This document shows positions 8,110 to 15,058 of a stretch of 64,000 bases of DNA, piece by piece. Where the stretch lies: NCBI GenBank assembly GCA_023150475.1, contig JAKLKU010000017.1, positions 62,001-126,000 on the forward strand, written 5' to 3'. Position 1 is the first letter of the stretch; each line of letters opens with the position of its first letter. This DNA comes from Planctomycetota bacterium. Lineage in GTDB: Bacteria > Planctomycetota > UBA1135 > GCA-002686595. The notes below the pieces were generated by a model that did not search any database, was not told where the DNA came from, and was given only the letters and a program-made list of their open reading frames with translations. The position numbers and the translations under genes are program-made.

Positions 8110-9567
8110 TCAGTTCGCGGGCGAGCCCGGGAACGGCGTCGTCACGTAGGGGAAGTGGTCGTAGAACGCCTGATCGTCGGTGTACGCGCCGTCGGTCAGC
8201 GGCAGCTGACCGGCGGGAGCGACGCTCGGATCGAGCAACACGCCCATCACGACGCGCAGCGACATGTCGACGACGTCGTCACCGAGCCTGCGACCGTTCG
8301 GGTAACCCGCGAGGTCGCCGCCGAGCACGCCGAGGTTCGACTGCTTGCCCTTCGGCGTCGGCGGGATCGCCGTGTTGAGGCGCAGCATCTCGCCGAACGA
8401 GCCGTTCTTGTTGAGCCCGTCGACGCCGGTCGCGAAGACCGCGACGAGGTCGGTGCGCGGGTACACCGTCGGCGCCGGCGCGGCGAAGAGCGCTTCGATC
8501 AGCGCCGGCAGCGTCGGATGCGTGATGTAGTCCGCGAACTGCGCGTCGTCGTGCGGCTGGCTCGCGTTGAAGCGATCCTTGTCCTTGAGCCCGATCACGA
8601 GCTCGTTGACGAGCGGCATCGAGAGGCGCGAGACCTGCACGTACGTCCCGGTCTCGAGCGCCGGTTGGTCGAACGTCGGCTGCTTGAGGAGCGTGCGCTT
8701 CTGCGGCAGCAGCGCCGCCGTCCACGCGCCGATCGTCGGTTGGCCCGCCTTCACGAGGAAGCTCTTCGGGATCTCGAGCACGAAGCTCGTCACGTTCGCG
8801 TCCGCGATCGTGTCGGTCTCGCCTTTCGGGTCGCCGAGCGGGTTCAAGTTGATCAAGTCGAACGCTTCGCCGAGGTTGACGACGAACGGGTCGTCGCGTT
8901 GGCCGACGAACATGCGGCCGACGGAACCGTCCGGCAGCTCGATGTCGTAGATCTTCGAGTTCGCGTACGTCTCGTAGTCGGGCAGCGACTTCGTGCCGAT
9001 GTAGTCGACGGGCTTCGAGAAGGTCTTCTCGCCGTTCGCCGCGTTGCGCACGGCGACGGTCTGCGAGCCGGAGCCGTTGCCGAGCACGACGTCGAGCTTG
9101 TAGCGCTCGAGCTCGTTCAACGCGGACTCGTCGCCCGCGAAGATCGGCCCGACGTTCTTGAGCGGCACCGACACCGTCTTCTCCTGACCGGGGTTGCCGA
9201 TCTTGAGCGCGATGTCGCGCAGCACGTTGTCGAATTGGAAGCGGAACGTGACGTCCGCCTTGGCGTCGGCGTCGTTGTCGACGCGGATCTCGTAACGGGC
9301 CTCGGGATCGAGGGTGAAGTAGTTCGGGCCGCCGTACGGGTCTTGCAGCGGCAAGTAGTTCGCGATGAACGTGACGTAGCCTTCGCGGCCCGCCTCGTAG
9401 CTCGTGAACATGTAGAAGTCGGTCGCGTCGACCTTCGGGTGTTCGGTGACGAACGGAGCTTCACGGTGGCTCGACGCGTGCACGAGCTCGATGGAGCCCG
9501 CGAGCACGCCGACGCCGACGAGGGCGGCGAGCGCGAAGCGGCCGCGAGCGAATCGTTGGATCTGCAT
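8110..9567 (-). CDS. Secreted DUF4331-family protein
   Basis: 485 residues. A membrane-targeting N-terminus (residues 10-31) is followed by HASSHREAP, the defining start of mature DUF4331 proteins, and DATDFYMF shortly after. The C-terminal part contains LGGDLAGYPNGRRLGDDVVD, a long conserved block of the family. No enzymatic activity is established; in many genomes the gene neighbours ECF sigma/ChrR-type regulators. Here it is divergent from just such a pair. A promoter-like sequence (TGAATCC, 18 bases, TAAGG) lies 43 bases upstream of the ATG. DUF4198 follows in the same direction. I infer that it is an exported component of the response controlled by that sigma factor. Confidence 0.85.
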   Translation of the reverse strand: MQIQRFARGRFALAALVGVGVLAGSIELVHASSHREAPFVTEHPKVDATDFYMFTSYEAGREGYVTFIANYLPLQDPYGGPNYFTLDPEARYEIRVDNDADAKADVTFRFQFDNVLRDIALKIGNPGQEKTVSVPLKNVGPIFAGDESALNELERYKLDVVLGNGSGSQTVAVRNAANGEKTFSKPVDYIGTKSLPDYETYANSKIYDIELPDGSVGRMFVGQRDDPFVVNLGEAFDLINLNPLGDPKGETDTIADANVTSFVLEIPKSFLVKAGQPTIGAWTAALLPQKRTLLKQPTFDQPALETGTYVQVSRLSMPLVNELVIGLKDKDRFNASQPHDDAQFADYITHPTLPALIEALFAAPAPTVYPRTDLVAVFATGVDGLNKNGSFGEMLRLNTAIPPTPKGKQSNLGVLGGDLAGYPNGRRLGDDVVDMSLRVVMGVLLDPSVAPAGQLPLTDGAYTDDQAFYDHFPYVTTPFPGSPAN

Positions 9568-9609
9568 GGGTGAGGTGTGGAAGAGGGTTGAGGTTCGAAA
9601 GACGCTCCC

Positions 9610-9639
9610 CCTTACGCAGTCGGGATTCGCGCGGATTCA
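9610..9639 (-). promoter_or_regulatory. Putative ECF-type promoter of the DUF4331 gene
   Basis: Read on the minus strand, TGAATCC (9639-9633) is followed after exactly 18 bases by TAAGG (9614-9610), 43 bases before the DUF4331 ATG. This resembles the promoter class recognised by ChrR-controlled sigma-E factors (TGATC-like -35 and a TAAG-like -10 element, as I recall the consensus). A second TGAATCC occurs upstream of the sigma gene. The assignment is inference from spacing and repetition. Confidence 0.4.
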
Positions 9640-9696
9640 GCGATTCGTGGCCGACTTCGGCGGCGATTGGCGCCTCCGGCTTCGCGCGAAATTTCC

Positions 9697-9736
9697 GCGG
9701 ATCCGATGAATCCGCTCGCTCAGGAGGCTCCGTAGG
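9697..9736 (+). promoter_or_regulatory. Inverted repeat and second promoter-like box before the sigma gene
   Basis: GCGGAT (9697-9702) and ATCCGC (9710-9715) form a perfect six-base inverted repeat with a seven-base spacer. Inside it, TGAATCC (9707-9713) is followed after 19 bases by TAGG (9733-9736), repeating the motif found divergently at 9610-9639. If this is a promoter, transcription would begin at or just after the first ATG (9737), favouring a start codon further inside the gene. Confidence 0.3.
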
Positions 9737-10408
9737 ATGCGCGTCATGCACGGACTCCCCGGTTCCTCTTCCCCCGGAACGTCCTCCTCGGAGCGACTCA
9801 CGGCGGCCCGCACCGGAGCGGGCGCCGGCGTCGCCCCGGCGACTCCAGGCCAAGAACGACTCGCGTTCCTGGTCTCGGCGGTCGCCGCCGGCGAGCACGC
9901 CGCGATGGCCGAGTTCTACGACGCGACCCAACGCTTCGTCCTGACGTTGGTGTCGCGGCTCGTGCGCGACCGCTCGATCGCGGAGGAAGTGACGCTCGAC
10001 GTCTACCTCCAAGTGTGGCGGCGCGCGGCGAGCTACACGAGCGCGCGTGGCAAGGTGCTCGCGTGGCTCCTGACGATCGCTCGCAGCCGCGCGCTCGACC
10101 GCAATCGCTCCGAGCGTGCGCGGGTCGCCGAGACCGACGTCACGGAAGAGACGCGACTCGCTGCGCCGTGCGCCTGCGATCCGACGCTCGAACCGGAGCG
10201 CGCCGAACGCTGCGAGCTCGTCGCGAAGGCGCTGGCGCTGTTGCCCGAAGTGCAGCGGCGCGCCGTCGAGCTCGCCTATTTTGGCGGCCTTTCGCACACC
10301 GAGATCGCAGCGCGCCTCGGTGAACCGCTCGGCACCGTGAAGACGCGCGTCCGCCTCGGCCTCCTGAAGCTGCGCGAGCTGCTGCGCCCGTTGGAGCAAA
10401 CGTCATGA
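9737..10408 (+). CDS. ECF sigma factor paired with ChrR-like anti-sigma
   Basis: 223 residues from ATG 9737, which has AGGAGG nine bases upstream. Region 2 reads AEFYDATQRFVLTLVSRLV with the following SIAEEVTLDVYLQVWRRA. Region 4 is LALLPEVQRRAVELAYFGG plus the HTEIAARLGEPLGTVKTRV recognition helix, typical of SigK/sigma-E-like ECF factors. The first ~40 residues (rich in S, G and A) are not part of the family and the true start may be internal. The stop overlaps the ATG of the zinc/cupin anti-sigma gene by four bases, so production is coupled. By analogy to RpoE-ChrR the pair should respond to singlet oxygen or a related stress, but that is inferred from family knowledge. Confidence 0.9.
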   Translation: MRVMHGLPGSSSPGTSSSERLTAARTGAGAGVAPATPGQERLAFLVSAVAAGEHAAMAEFYDATQRFVLTLVSRLVRDRSIAEEVTLDVYLQVWRRAASYTSARGKVLAWLLTIARSRALDRNRSERARVAETDVTEETRLAAPCACDPTLEPERAERCELVAKALALLPEVQRRAVELAYFGGLSHTEIAARLGEPLGTVKTRVRLGLLKLRELLRPLEQTS

Positions 10409-11133
10409 GCCGCCCGAACGAAACCACCGAGCCCGAGTGGCGTTGCGCCGAAGCGGAGCACGCCGCGCTCTACGTCGCAGGCGCGCTCGACCGAGCCGAA
10501 CGCGACGCGTTCGCCGCGCACGCCGAGACGTGCGCCGCCTGCCGCGCCGAGCTCGACCTCCATGCCGCGACCGTCGCGCAGCTCGATCTCGTGCAAGTCC
10601 AAGACGATCTCGCGCATGGTCGCGGCGTCGAAGCGCGTGGTTCCTTGCGCGAGGCGCTCTTCGCGTCGCTCGGTGCCAATGCTCCGCGAGTCGCGTCCGA
10701 AAGTACGCCGTCGGTGGCAGCTCGCGGCGAGGCGGCGAGTACGTCCGCCGCCTCGCTCGACCGCAAGTGGCAACACTGGTCGGGTACGCCCGGTGAGACG
10801 ATCGCTCCCGGCCTCGTCAACGTGCCGAACTCCGACGCCGGCTGGGAAGCGATCGGCATCGCCGGGATCTCGGTCAAACGTCTCTCCGTCGACGCAGCGG
10901 CGCGCAAGGCGACCATGCTGATCCGCATGGCGCCGGGCACGAGCTACCCGCGCCACCGCCATGCCTCGCGCGAGGAGTGTTTCGTGCTCGAAGGTTCGCT
11001 CCAAGTCGGCGAGAGCACGCTGCGCGCCGGCGATTTCCAAGTCGCCGAAGAGAACTCGATCCACGCCGTGCAGTCGACCGAAACCGGCTGCCTGCTCTTG
11101 ATCGTCTCCTCCCAAGACGACGAGCTCGTCTAA
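10405..11133 (+). CDS. ChrR-like zinc-binding cupin anti-sigma factor
   Basis: 242 residues. The N-terminal zinc anti-sigma motif is present: H19, then H39-x3-C43-x2-C46 (HAETCAAC). The C-terminal cupin has the ChrR metal set, H184-x-H186-x3-E190 and H220. The N-terminal domain should hold the sigma factor inactive, while the cupin senses the signal that releases it. Between the two (residues ~70-120) is a low-complexity alanine/serine linker. The ATG overlaps the sigma stop in an ATGA junction. A strong intrinsic terminator 33 bases after the stop ends the transcript. Both metal sites are intact, so the protein is expected to be functional. Confidence 0.88.
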   Translation: MSRPNETTEPEWRCAEAEHAALYVAGALDRAERDAFAAHAETCAACRAELDLHAATVAQLDLVQVQDDLAHGRGVEARGSLREALFASLGANAPRVASESTPSVAARGEAASTSAASLDRKWQHWSGTPGETIAPGLVNVPNSDAGWEAIGIAGISVKRLSVDAAARKATMLIRMAPGTSYPRHRHASREECFVLEGSLQVGESTLRAGDFQVAEENSIHAVQSTETGCLLLIVSSQDDELV

Positions 11134-11165
11134 CGGCTCGCGGCCCGAGCGAGAGAAGCCCGCAC

Positions 11166-11204
11166 GCGCGGCGCCCGCCTCCCGCGGACGCCGCGCCCTT
11201 TTTT
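11166..11204 (+). terminator. Rho-independent terminator after the sigma/anti-sigma operon
   Basis: A perfect eight-base stem (GCGCGGCG at 11166-11173 with CGCCGCGC at 11189-11196) and a 15-base loop are followed by CC and six T residues (11199-11204). It lies 33 bases after the anti-sigma stop. It is the clearest T-tract terminator noticed in the window. Confidence 0.85.
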
Positions 11205-11252
11205 CGCCCGCCTCCCTCGTGACGCTCCGCGCCGCCGCGCACAGTCGTCACG

Positions 11253-12587
11253 ATGCTCACCACGTCGCTCCTCCTCGCGCTGCAGGCCCCGACAGCGCCG
11301 ATCGCAGGGCTCCCCGCCAATCTCGAATCCCTCGGCTACGCGATCGCCGTGGTCGGCGATCCGAGCCCGTCGCGCGCGTTCGACTTCGCGGTATCTGCTC
11401 CTCGACGCATTCATTCGGTCGGGGAGTCGGGACGGGTGTCCGGCAGCGTCTGGCTCGTCTCTTTGTCGCGACGGGTGGTGGTGCGCAAGCTCGAGGGCAG
11501 CTTCGGATTTGGACGCGAGCTTTGGTGGCTCGACGACGTCGGCTTCGACGGCGAACCGGAGCTATTGCTTCACTGCGGTTCCGGGCCGTTGGTCGTCGTC
11601 TCCGCTGCGACGGGCGCGACGTCGTGGAGCTGGAGCGGCGAGGATCGGCTCGCTCGACCGACCGGCACCTTCCGAGACATCGACTGCGACGGAGTGCGCG
11701 ACGTGTTGTCTTGGTCGTGGGACTCGGGCGCCTCGCCACGCCGCACGAGCGTCGATCCTGCGATCGTGCTGCGCTGGACCAGCGGTGCGACTGGGCGGGT
11801 CATCGATGAACGAGACCTGCGCGCGCGCATCGATCCGTGCAGTGCGGTCGTCGACGTGGGCGACATCGACGGCGACGGCGACGCGGAGCTCGTCGCCGTC
11901 CACGACGAGTCGCTCCCGGATGGCGGTCGACGCGCGAGCTTGGTGGTGCTCGATTCGGCGTCGCTCGTCGAGCGACGCCGGTTCTCGATCGCGACGCGAG
12001 CCGATCGTGGCGAGCGCGCGTGGTGCGTCGACCTCGCGGCTCGTTCGGTCAACCCAGCCGACAGCGATCCGGTGGTGCTCCTCTCTGTCATCGATGGAGC
12101 CGACCGGACGAGCGCAGCGTGCGGCGTGGTCCTCGCCGTCGATGTTCGGCGCGAGTTCGTGGTTTGGAGCAGGTCATGCGGCTTCAACGGGACATCGCGG
12201 CCGGACTGGGGCTCCGTGGACGACCATCCGTTCTTGGGCATGAGCATTCGATCTTTCCGGGTGTCGTCCGGAGCGGATGTCGACGGCGATGGAGTTTCCG
12301 ACGTGCTCCTCTGCGAGTACGCCGACCACGCCGGCCTGGTCGCACGCGCCGGTCTGCTCACCCTGCTCTCGGGTCGCGACGGCCATACGCTCGCGGAGCA
12401 GCCAGGTCCCGTCTTCCCGACCGCGACGTATCCGCAGTGCGCGGCGTTCGTCGGCGATGTCGACGGCGACGCCGTACCGGATTACGTCGCGACGGAATCC
12501 TGCGGTCTGGAGGACGTGGCCGGCACCCGAGAGGTCGTGCGCGTGTTCTCTGGACGGACGGGTGAGGAGCTGTTGCGTTTCCCGTGA
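11253..12587 (+). CDS. Secreted FG-GAP/VCBS-type repeat protein
   Basis: 444 residues beginning with a short hydrophobic, signal-like segment (MLTTSLLLALQAP). Four calcium-binding loops of the FG-GAP type are visible: DIDCDGVRD, DIDGDGDAE, DVDGDGVSD and DVDGDAVPD. They are spaced through the protein as in an integrin-like beta-propeller. These propellers are usually extracellular and mediate adhesion or ligand binding; no catalytic domain is present. There is no good ribosome-binding site before ATG 11253, so the start is less certain than the frame. It stands alone between the upstream terminator and the convergent methyltransferase, whose 3' end lies in a 15-bp repeat 21 bases after this gene's stop. 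Confidence 0.75.
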   Translation: MLTTSLLLALQAPTAPIAGLPANLESLGYAIAVVGDPSPSRAFDFAVSAPRRIHSVGESGRVSGSVWLVSLSRRVVVRKLEGSFGFGRELWWLDDVGFDGEPELLLHCGSGPLVVVSAATGATSWSWSGEDRLARPTGTFRDIDCDGVRDVLSWSWDSGASPRRTSVDPAIVLRWTSGATGRVIDERDLRARIDPCSAVVDVGDIDGDGDAELVAVHDESLPDGGRRASLVVLDSASLVERRRFSIATRADRGERAWCVDLAARSVNPADSDPVVLLSVIDGADRTSAACGVVLAVDVRREFVVWSRSCGFNGTSRPDWGSVDDHPFLGMSIRSFRVSSGADVDGDGVSDVLLCEYADHAGLVARAGLLTLLSGRDGHTLAEQPGPVFPTATYPQCAAFVGDVDGDAVPDYVATESCGLEDVAGTREVVRVFSGRTGEELLRFP

Positions 12588-12607
12588 CGGGCGAGCGCTC
12601 GTTTCGA

Positions 12608-12667
12608 TCTAGACGCCGCCTATCTCGACGCGGCCGGTCTAGACGCGGCCGGTCTCGACGCGGCCAA
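12608..12667. repeat. Four tandem 15-bp units at the methyltransferase 3' end
   Basis: Units begin at 12608, 12623, 12638 and 12653 and follow the pattern TCTMGACGCSGCCNN, alternating TCTAGA and TCTCGA. On the minus strand this codes for repeated VETGR-like pentapeptides. The alternation A/C turns a GAG codon into a TAG stop, and the methyltransferase stop at 12639-12641 is exactly such a unit. Confidence 0.85.
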
Positions 12668-13400
12668 TGCGGCCCGCGAGTGGCCACACGATCGGGCGGC
12701 GGCGGTTCGGTGGGCCCCATGCGGCGAGCAGGTCGCGTTCGAAGCGTTCTAGCTCGCTCGCGCCGCCCGAGCGTACGAGGCTCGCCAGCGCGGACCACGT
12801 CGACACGTAACCGAGGAACTCGCGCGCGTCGAGCTCGGCCTCGATCGCGAGCGCGGGGAACGGCAGCTCGGCGAACGGGAAGTCGAACTGCGCGTAACCG
12901 TCCTCGACGTGGCGCCGCGCGGGATCCCAGTGGGGGCCGAGCGTGCCGGAGTAGAAGCGCTCGAAGACGCCGGCGAGCTCGGGCTCGAGCCGCGGCGTGC
13001 GGTACGTGACGAGCGCGAGCACTCCGCCGTCGCGCGCGACGCGGCGCACTTCGCCGTAGAAGCCCTCGAGCTCGAACCAGTGGGCCGCCTGCGCCGCGAC
13101 GATCGAGTCGGCGCTCGCGCCCGCGAGGCTCGCGTGCACTTCGCGTTCGACGCGGTATTCGATCCTCGGGTGCCGCGGCGCCTTCTCGAGCTGCGCGGCG
13201 CTCGCGTCGGTCGCGATCACGCGCTCGAAACGCTCCGCGAGCACGAGCGAGAGCTGTCCAGAGCCCGCGCCGACGTCCCATGCGAGTCCGCGCGCCGGCG
13301 CGAGCTCGGCGAGCACGTCGACCAACGCCATGGGATAGCTCGGCCGGAACGCCGCGTACTCGCGCGCTTGCCGCGAGAAGAGATCGCGCGTCTCGCTCAC
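12639..13400 (-). CDS. SAM-dependent methyltransferase (class I, YjhP/Tam-like)
   Basis: 253 residues from GTG 13400, which overlaps the acpS stop as GTGA. The alternative long reading upstream is arginine-rich shadow sequence. The SAM-binding motif I, AWDVGAGSGQLSLVLAERF, is near residue 38, followed by the acidic VIATDAS strand end and AAQAAHWFE, a phrase common in trans-aconitate or phenol-type methyltransferases. The substrate is not predictable. It is the last gene of a three-gene minus-strand set (epimerase, acpS, methyltransferase). Its last residues (GRVETGRV) are made by a 15-bp tandem repeat, and the stop arises from a one-base variant of that repeat. Confidence 0.85.
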   Translation of the reverse strand: MSETRDLFSRQAREYAAFRPSYPMALVDVLAELAPARGLAWDVGAGSGQLSLVLAERFERVIATDASAAQLEKAPRHPRIEYRVEREVHASLAGASADSIVAAQAAHWFELEGFYGEVRRVARDGGVLALVTYRTPRLEPELAGVFERFYSGTLGPHWDPARRHVEDGYAQFDFPFAELPFPALAIEAELDAREFLGYVSTWSALASLVRSGGASELERFERDLLAAWGPPNRRRPIVWPLAGRIGRVETGRV

Positions 13401-13780
13401 GCGCTCTCCGCGACGGCGACCGCCGCGGCGAGCCCGGCGTCGTGCGTGATCGTCACGTGGATGCGTGCGATGCCTTTCCGTTCGGCGATGCGCGCGGTCG
13501 CGCCGTGGAGCAGCACCTCGGGCGCGGAACCGGGCTTGCGCACGACTTCGATGTCGACCCAACGCACGCCGCGCGTCCAACCGGTGCCGAGCAGCTTCAT
13601 CACGGCTTCCTTGACGGCGAAACGGCCCGCGTAGCTCGCCGCTTTCTCCTTCTTGCGTTCGCAGTACGCGCGTTCACCCGCCGTGAAAACGCGAGCAGCG
13701 AAACGCTCGCCGCGGCGCGCGAGCACGTCCTCGATGCGCGCGATCTGACACAGATCGAGGCCGAGCCCGAGGATCGCCAT
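13397..13780 (-). CDS. acpS: Holo-[acyl-carrier-protein] synthase
   Basis: 127 residues, the standard AcpS size. The enzyme transfers 4'-phosphopantetheine from CoA to the acyl carrier protein serine, activating fatty-acid synthesis. The magnesium site is intact: D9 in GLGLDLCQIARIE and E58 in GRFAVKEAVMK (K57-E58). The C-terminal ITHDAGLAAAVAV strand also matches. The ATG at 13780 follows the epimerase stop by five bases, and the stop overlaps the methyltransferase start by four. All three genes are therefore expected on one transcript. Confidence in identity is high because the two short motifs and length are diagnostic. Confidence 0.95.
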   Translation of the reverse strand: MAILGLGLDLCQIARIEDVLARRGERFAARVFTAGERAYCERKKEKAASYAGRFAVKEAVMKLLGTGWTRGVRWVDIEVVRKPGSAPEVLLHGATARIAERKGIARIHVTITHDAGLAAAVAVAESA

Positions 13781-13785
13781 CGGCC

Positions 13786-14682
13786 TCAGGCGAGCACGTC
13801 GGCGAGCGCCGGCGCGAGCGACGGGAACTTGAACTGGAAACCCCGCGCCTGCGCGCGTTCCGGCACCGCGCGTTGGCTCTGCAGCGCGACCGCGGCCGCG
13901 TCGCCGAGCTTCAGCTTCAGCAAGAACGCCGGCACGGGCAGGAGCGCCGGTCGCTTGACGGCGTCGGCGAGCGCGCGCGTGAAGGTCGCGTTCGTCTCCG
14001 GGTTCGGCGCGACGGCGTTGAGCACGCCGCGCACGTCGTCGTGATCGAGCGCGAAGAGGAGCAGCGCGACGAGATCGCGCCAGTGGATCCAGGAGAGCCA
14101 TTGTCTGCCGCCGGCGACCGGGCCGCCGAGACCCGCGCGGAAGATCGGCAAGAGCTCGCCGATCATGCCGCCCTGCGGACCGAGCACCGCGCCGATGCGC
14201 AGGCACACCGTGCGCACGCCGTGCGCTTCGGCGCGCAGCGCTTCCGCTTCCCATTGCTCCGCGAGGTCGGCGAGGAAGCCCGCGCCCTTCTGCGAGCTCT
14301 CGGTGAGCACTTCGTCGCCGCGATCGCCGTAGAAGCCGACCGCCGACGCACTGACGAAGAGCCGCGGGCGTTTCGCGCTCGAGCCGATTGCCGCGACGAT
14401 CTGCTTCGCCGTGCCGACGCGACTCCGCACGAGCTCGTCGGCTTCCGCGCCGCTCCACTTGCGCGTCAGGATCGACTTGCCCGCGAGGTGCACGATCACG
14501 TCGTAACGGGACACGTCGGGCAACCACGCGACGTAGTCGACGCCCGCGCGCGCCGTGCGGTGCTCGTTCGGATGGCGCGTGACGATGTGGACCGTGTCGC
14601 CGTGCGCGACGAGCGCGTTGACCAGCCGATTGCCGACGAACCCGGTGCCGCCGGTGACCAGAACCTTGTTTCCTTGCTTCAT
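13786..14682 (-). CDS. TIGR01777-family NAD(P)-dependent epimerase/SDR
   Basis: 298 residues, the full length of the YfcH/TIGR01777 family. The nucleotide-binding glycine motif GGTGFVG sits at 11-17. Other family marks are VIVHLAGKSI, the active-site block SASAVGFYGDRGDE (the YG part of the extended-SDR motif), CLRIGAVLG and the WIHWRDLVAL segment. These proteins are soluble oxidoreductase-fold enzymes; the bacterial substrate is unknown. It is first in the set with acpS and the methyltransferase. The gene is divergent from the secreted nuclease-fold protein across a 376-base gap that should contain both promoters. Confidence 0.9.
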   Translation of the reverse strand: MKQGNKVLVTGGTGFVGNRLVNALVAHGDTVHIVTRHPNEHRTARAGVDYVAWLPDVSRYDVIVHLAGKSILTRKWSGAEADELVRSRVGTAKQIVAAIGSSAKRPRLFVSASAVGFYGDRGDEVLTESSQKGAGFLADLAEQWEAEALRAEAHGVRTVCLRIGAVLGPQGGMIGELLPIFRAGLGGPVAGGRQWLSWIHWRDLVALLLFALDHDDVRGVLNAVAPNPETNATFTRALADAVKRPALLPVPAFLLKLKLGDAAAVALQSQRAVPERAQARGFQFKFPSLAPALADVLA

Positions 14683-15058
14683 GGCCGAGGTCGAAATCCT
14701 GGACGCGTGATCTTGCGCCGCGCGCGAGCCCCGCGCAACGCGCCGCCCGAGCGGCGCCCGAGATCGCCGAGCCCGGCTGCCGGCGCGCGCCGCGCACGCG
14801 GCAGGCGCGGCCCCAGTTCGGCCCCCGTGCGGCCCCCGTGCGACCCCCGTGCGGCGTCGCGCGTGACGAGATCGCTTTCGGCGCCGCGCACGCAGGCGCG
14901 CTTTCGTGGAGCTCGCGGAGCTCTACAATTCGAGCCCCTTCGCGGCCGTCGAGGCGCTTCTCCGCCTCGCGCCGACGTCGAGCGGTCGACGGCCGAACGC
15001 CGCCGAGCGTGCGACGGCTCCCCACGTGCTCGCGCGTCCGCCCACCCCAAGAAATCCG
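14683..15058. other. 376-base divergent intergenic region with 11-bp repeats
   Basis: It separates the epimerase and the secreted nuclease-fold gene and holds no credible gene. Three tandem 11-bp units (GCCCCCGTGCG, the last starting with A) occupy 14821-14853. The sequence TACAAT at 14934-14939 is the best -10-like hexamer for the rightward gene, but no convincing -35 sits at the right distance, so the promoter call is weak. Confidence 0.5.

Noticed and set aside
14934..14939. TACAAT as a confident promoter for the secreted nuclease-fold gene
   Set aside because: No -35 hexamer at 16-18 bases matches; kept only as a remark in the intergenic entry.
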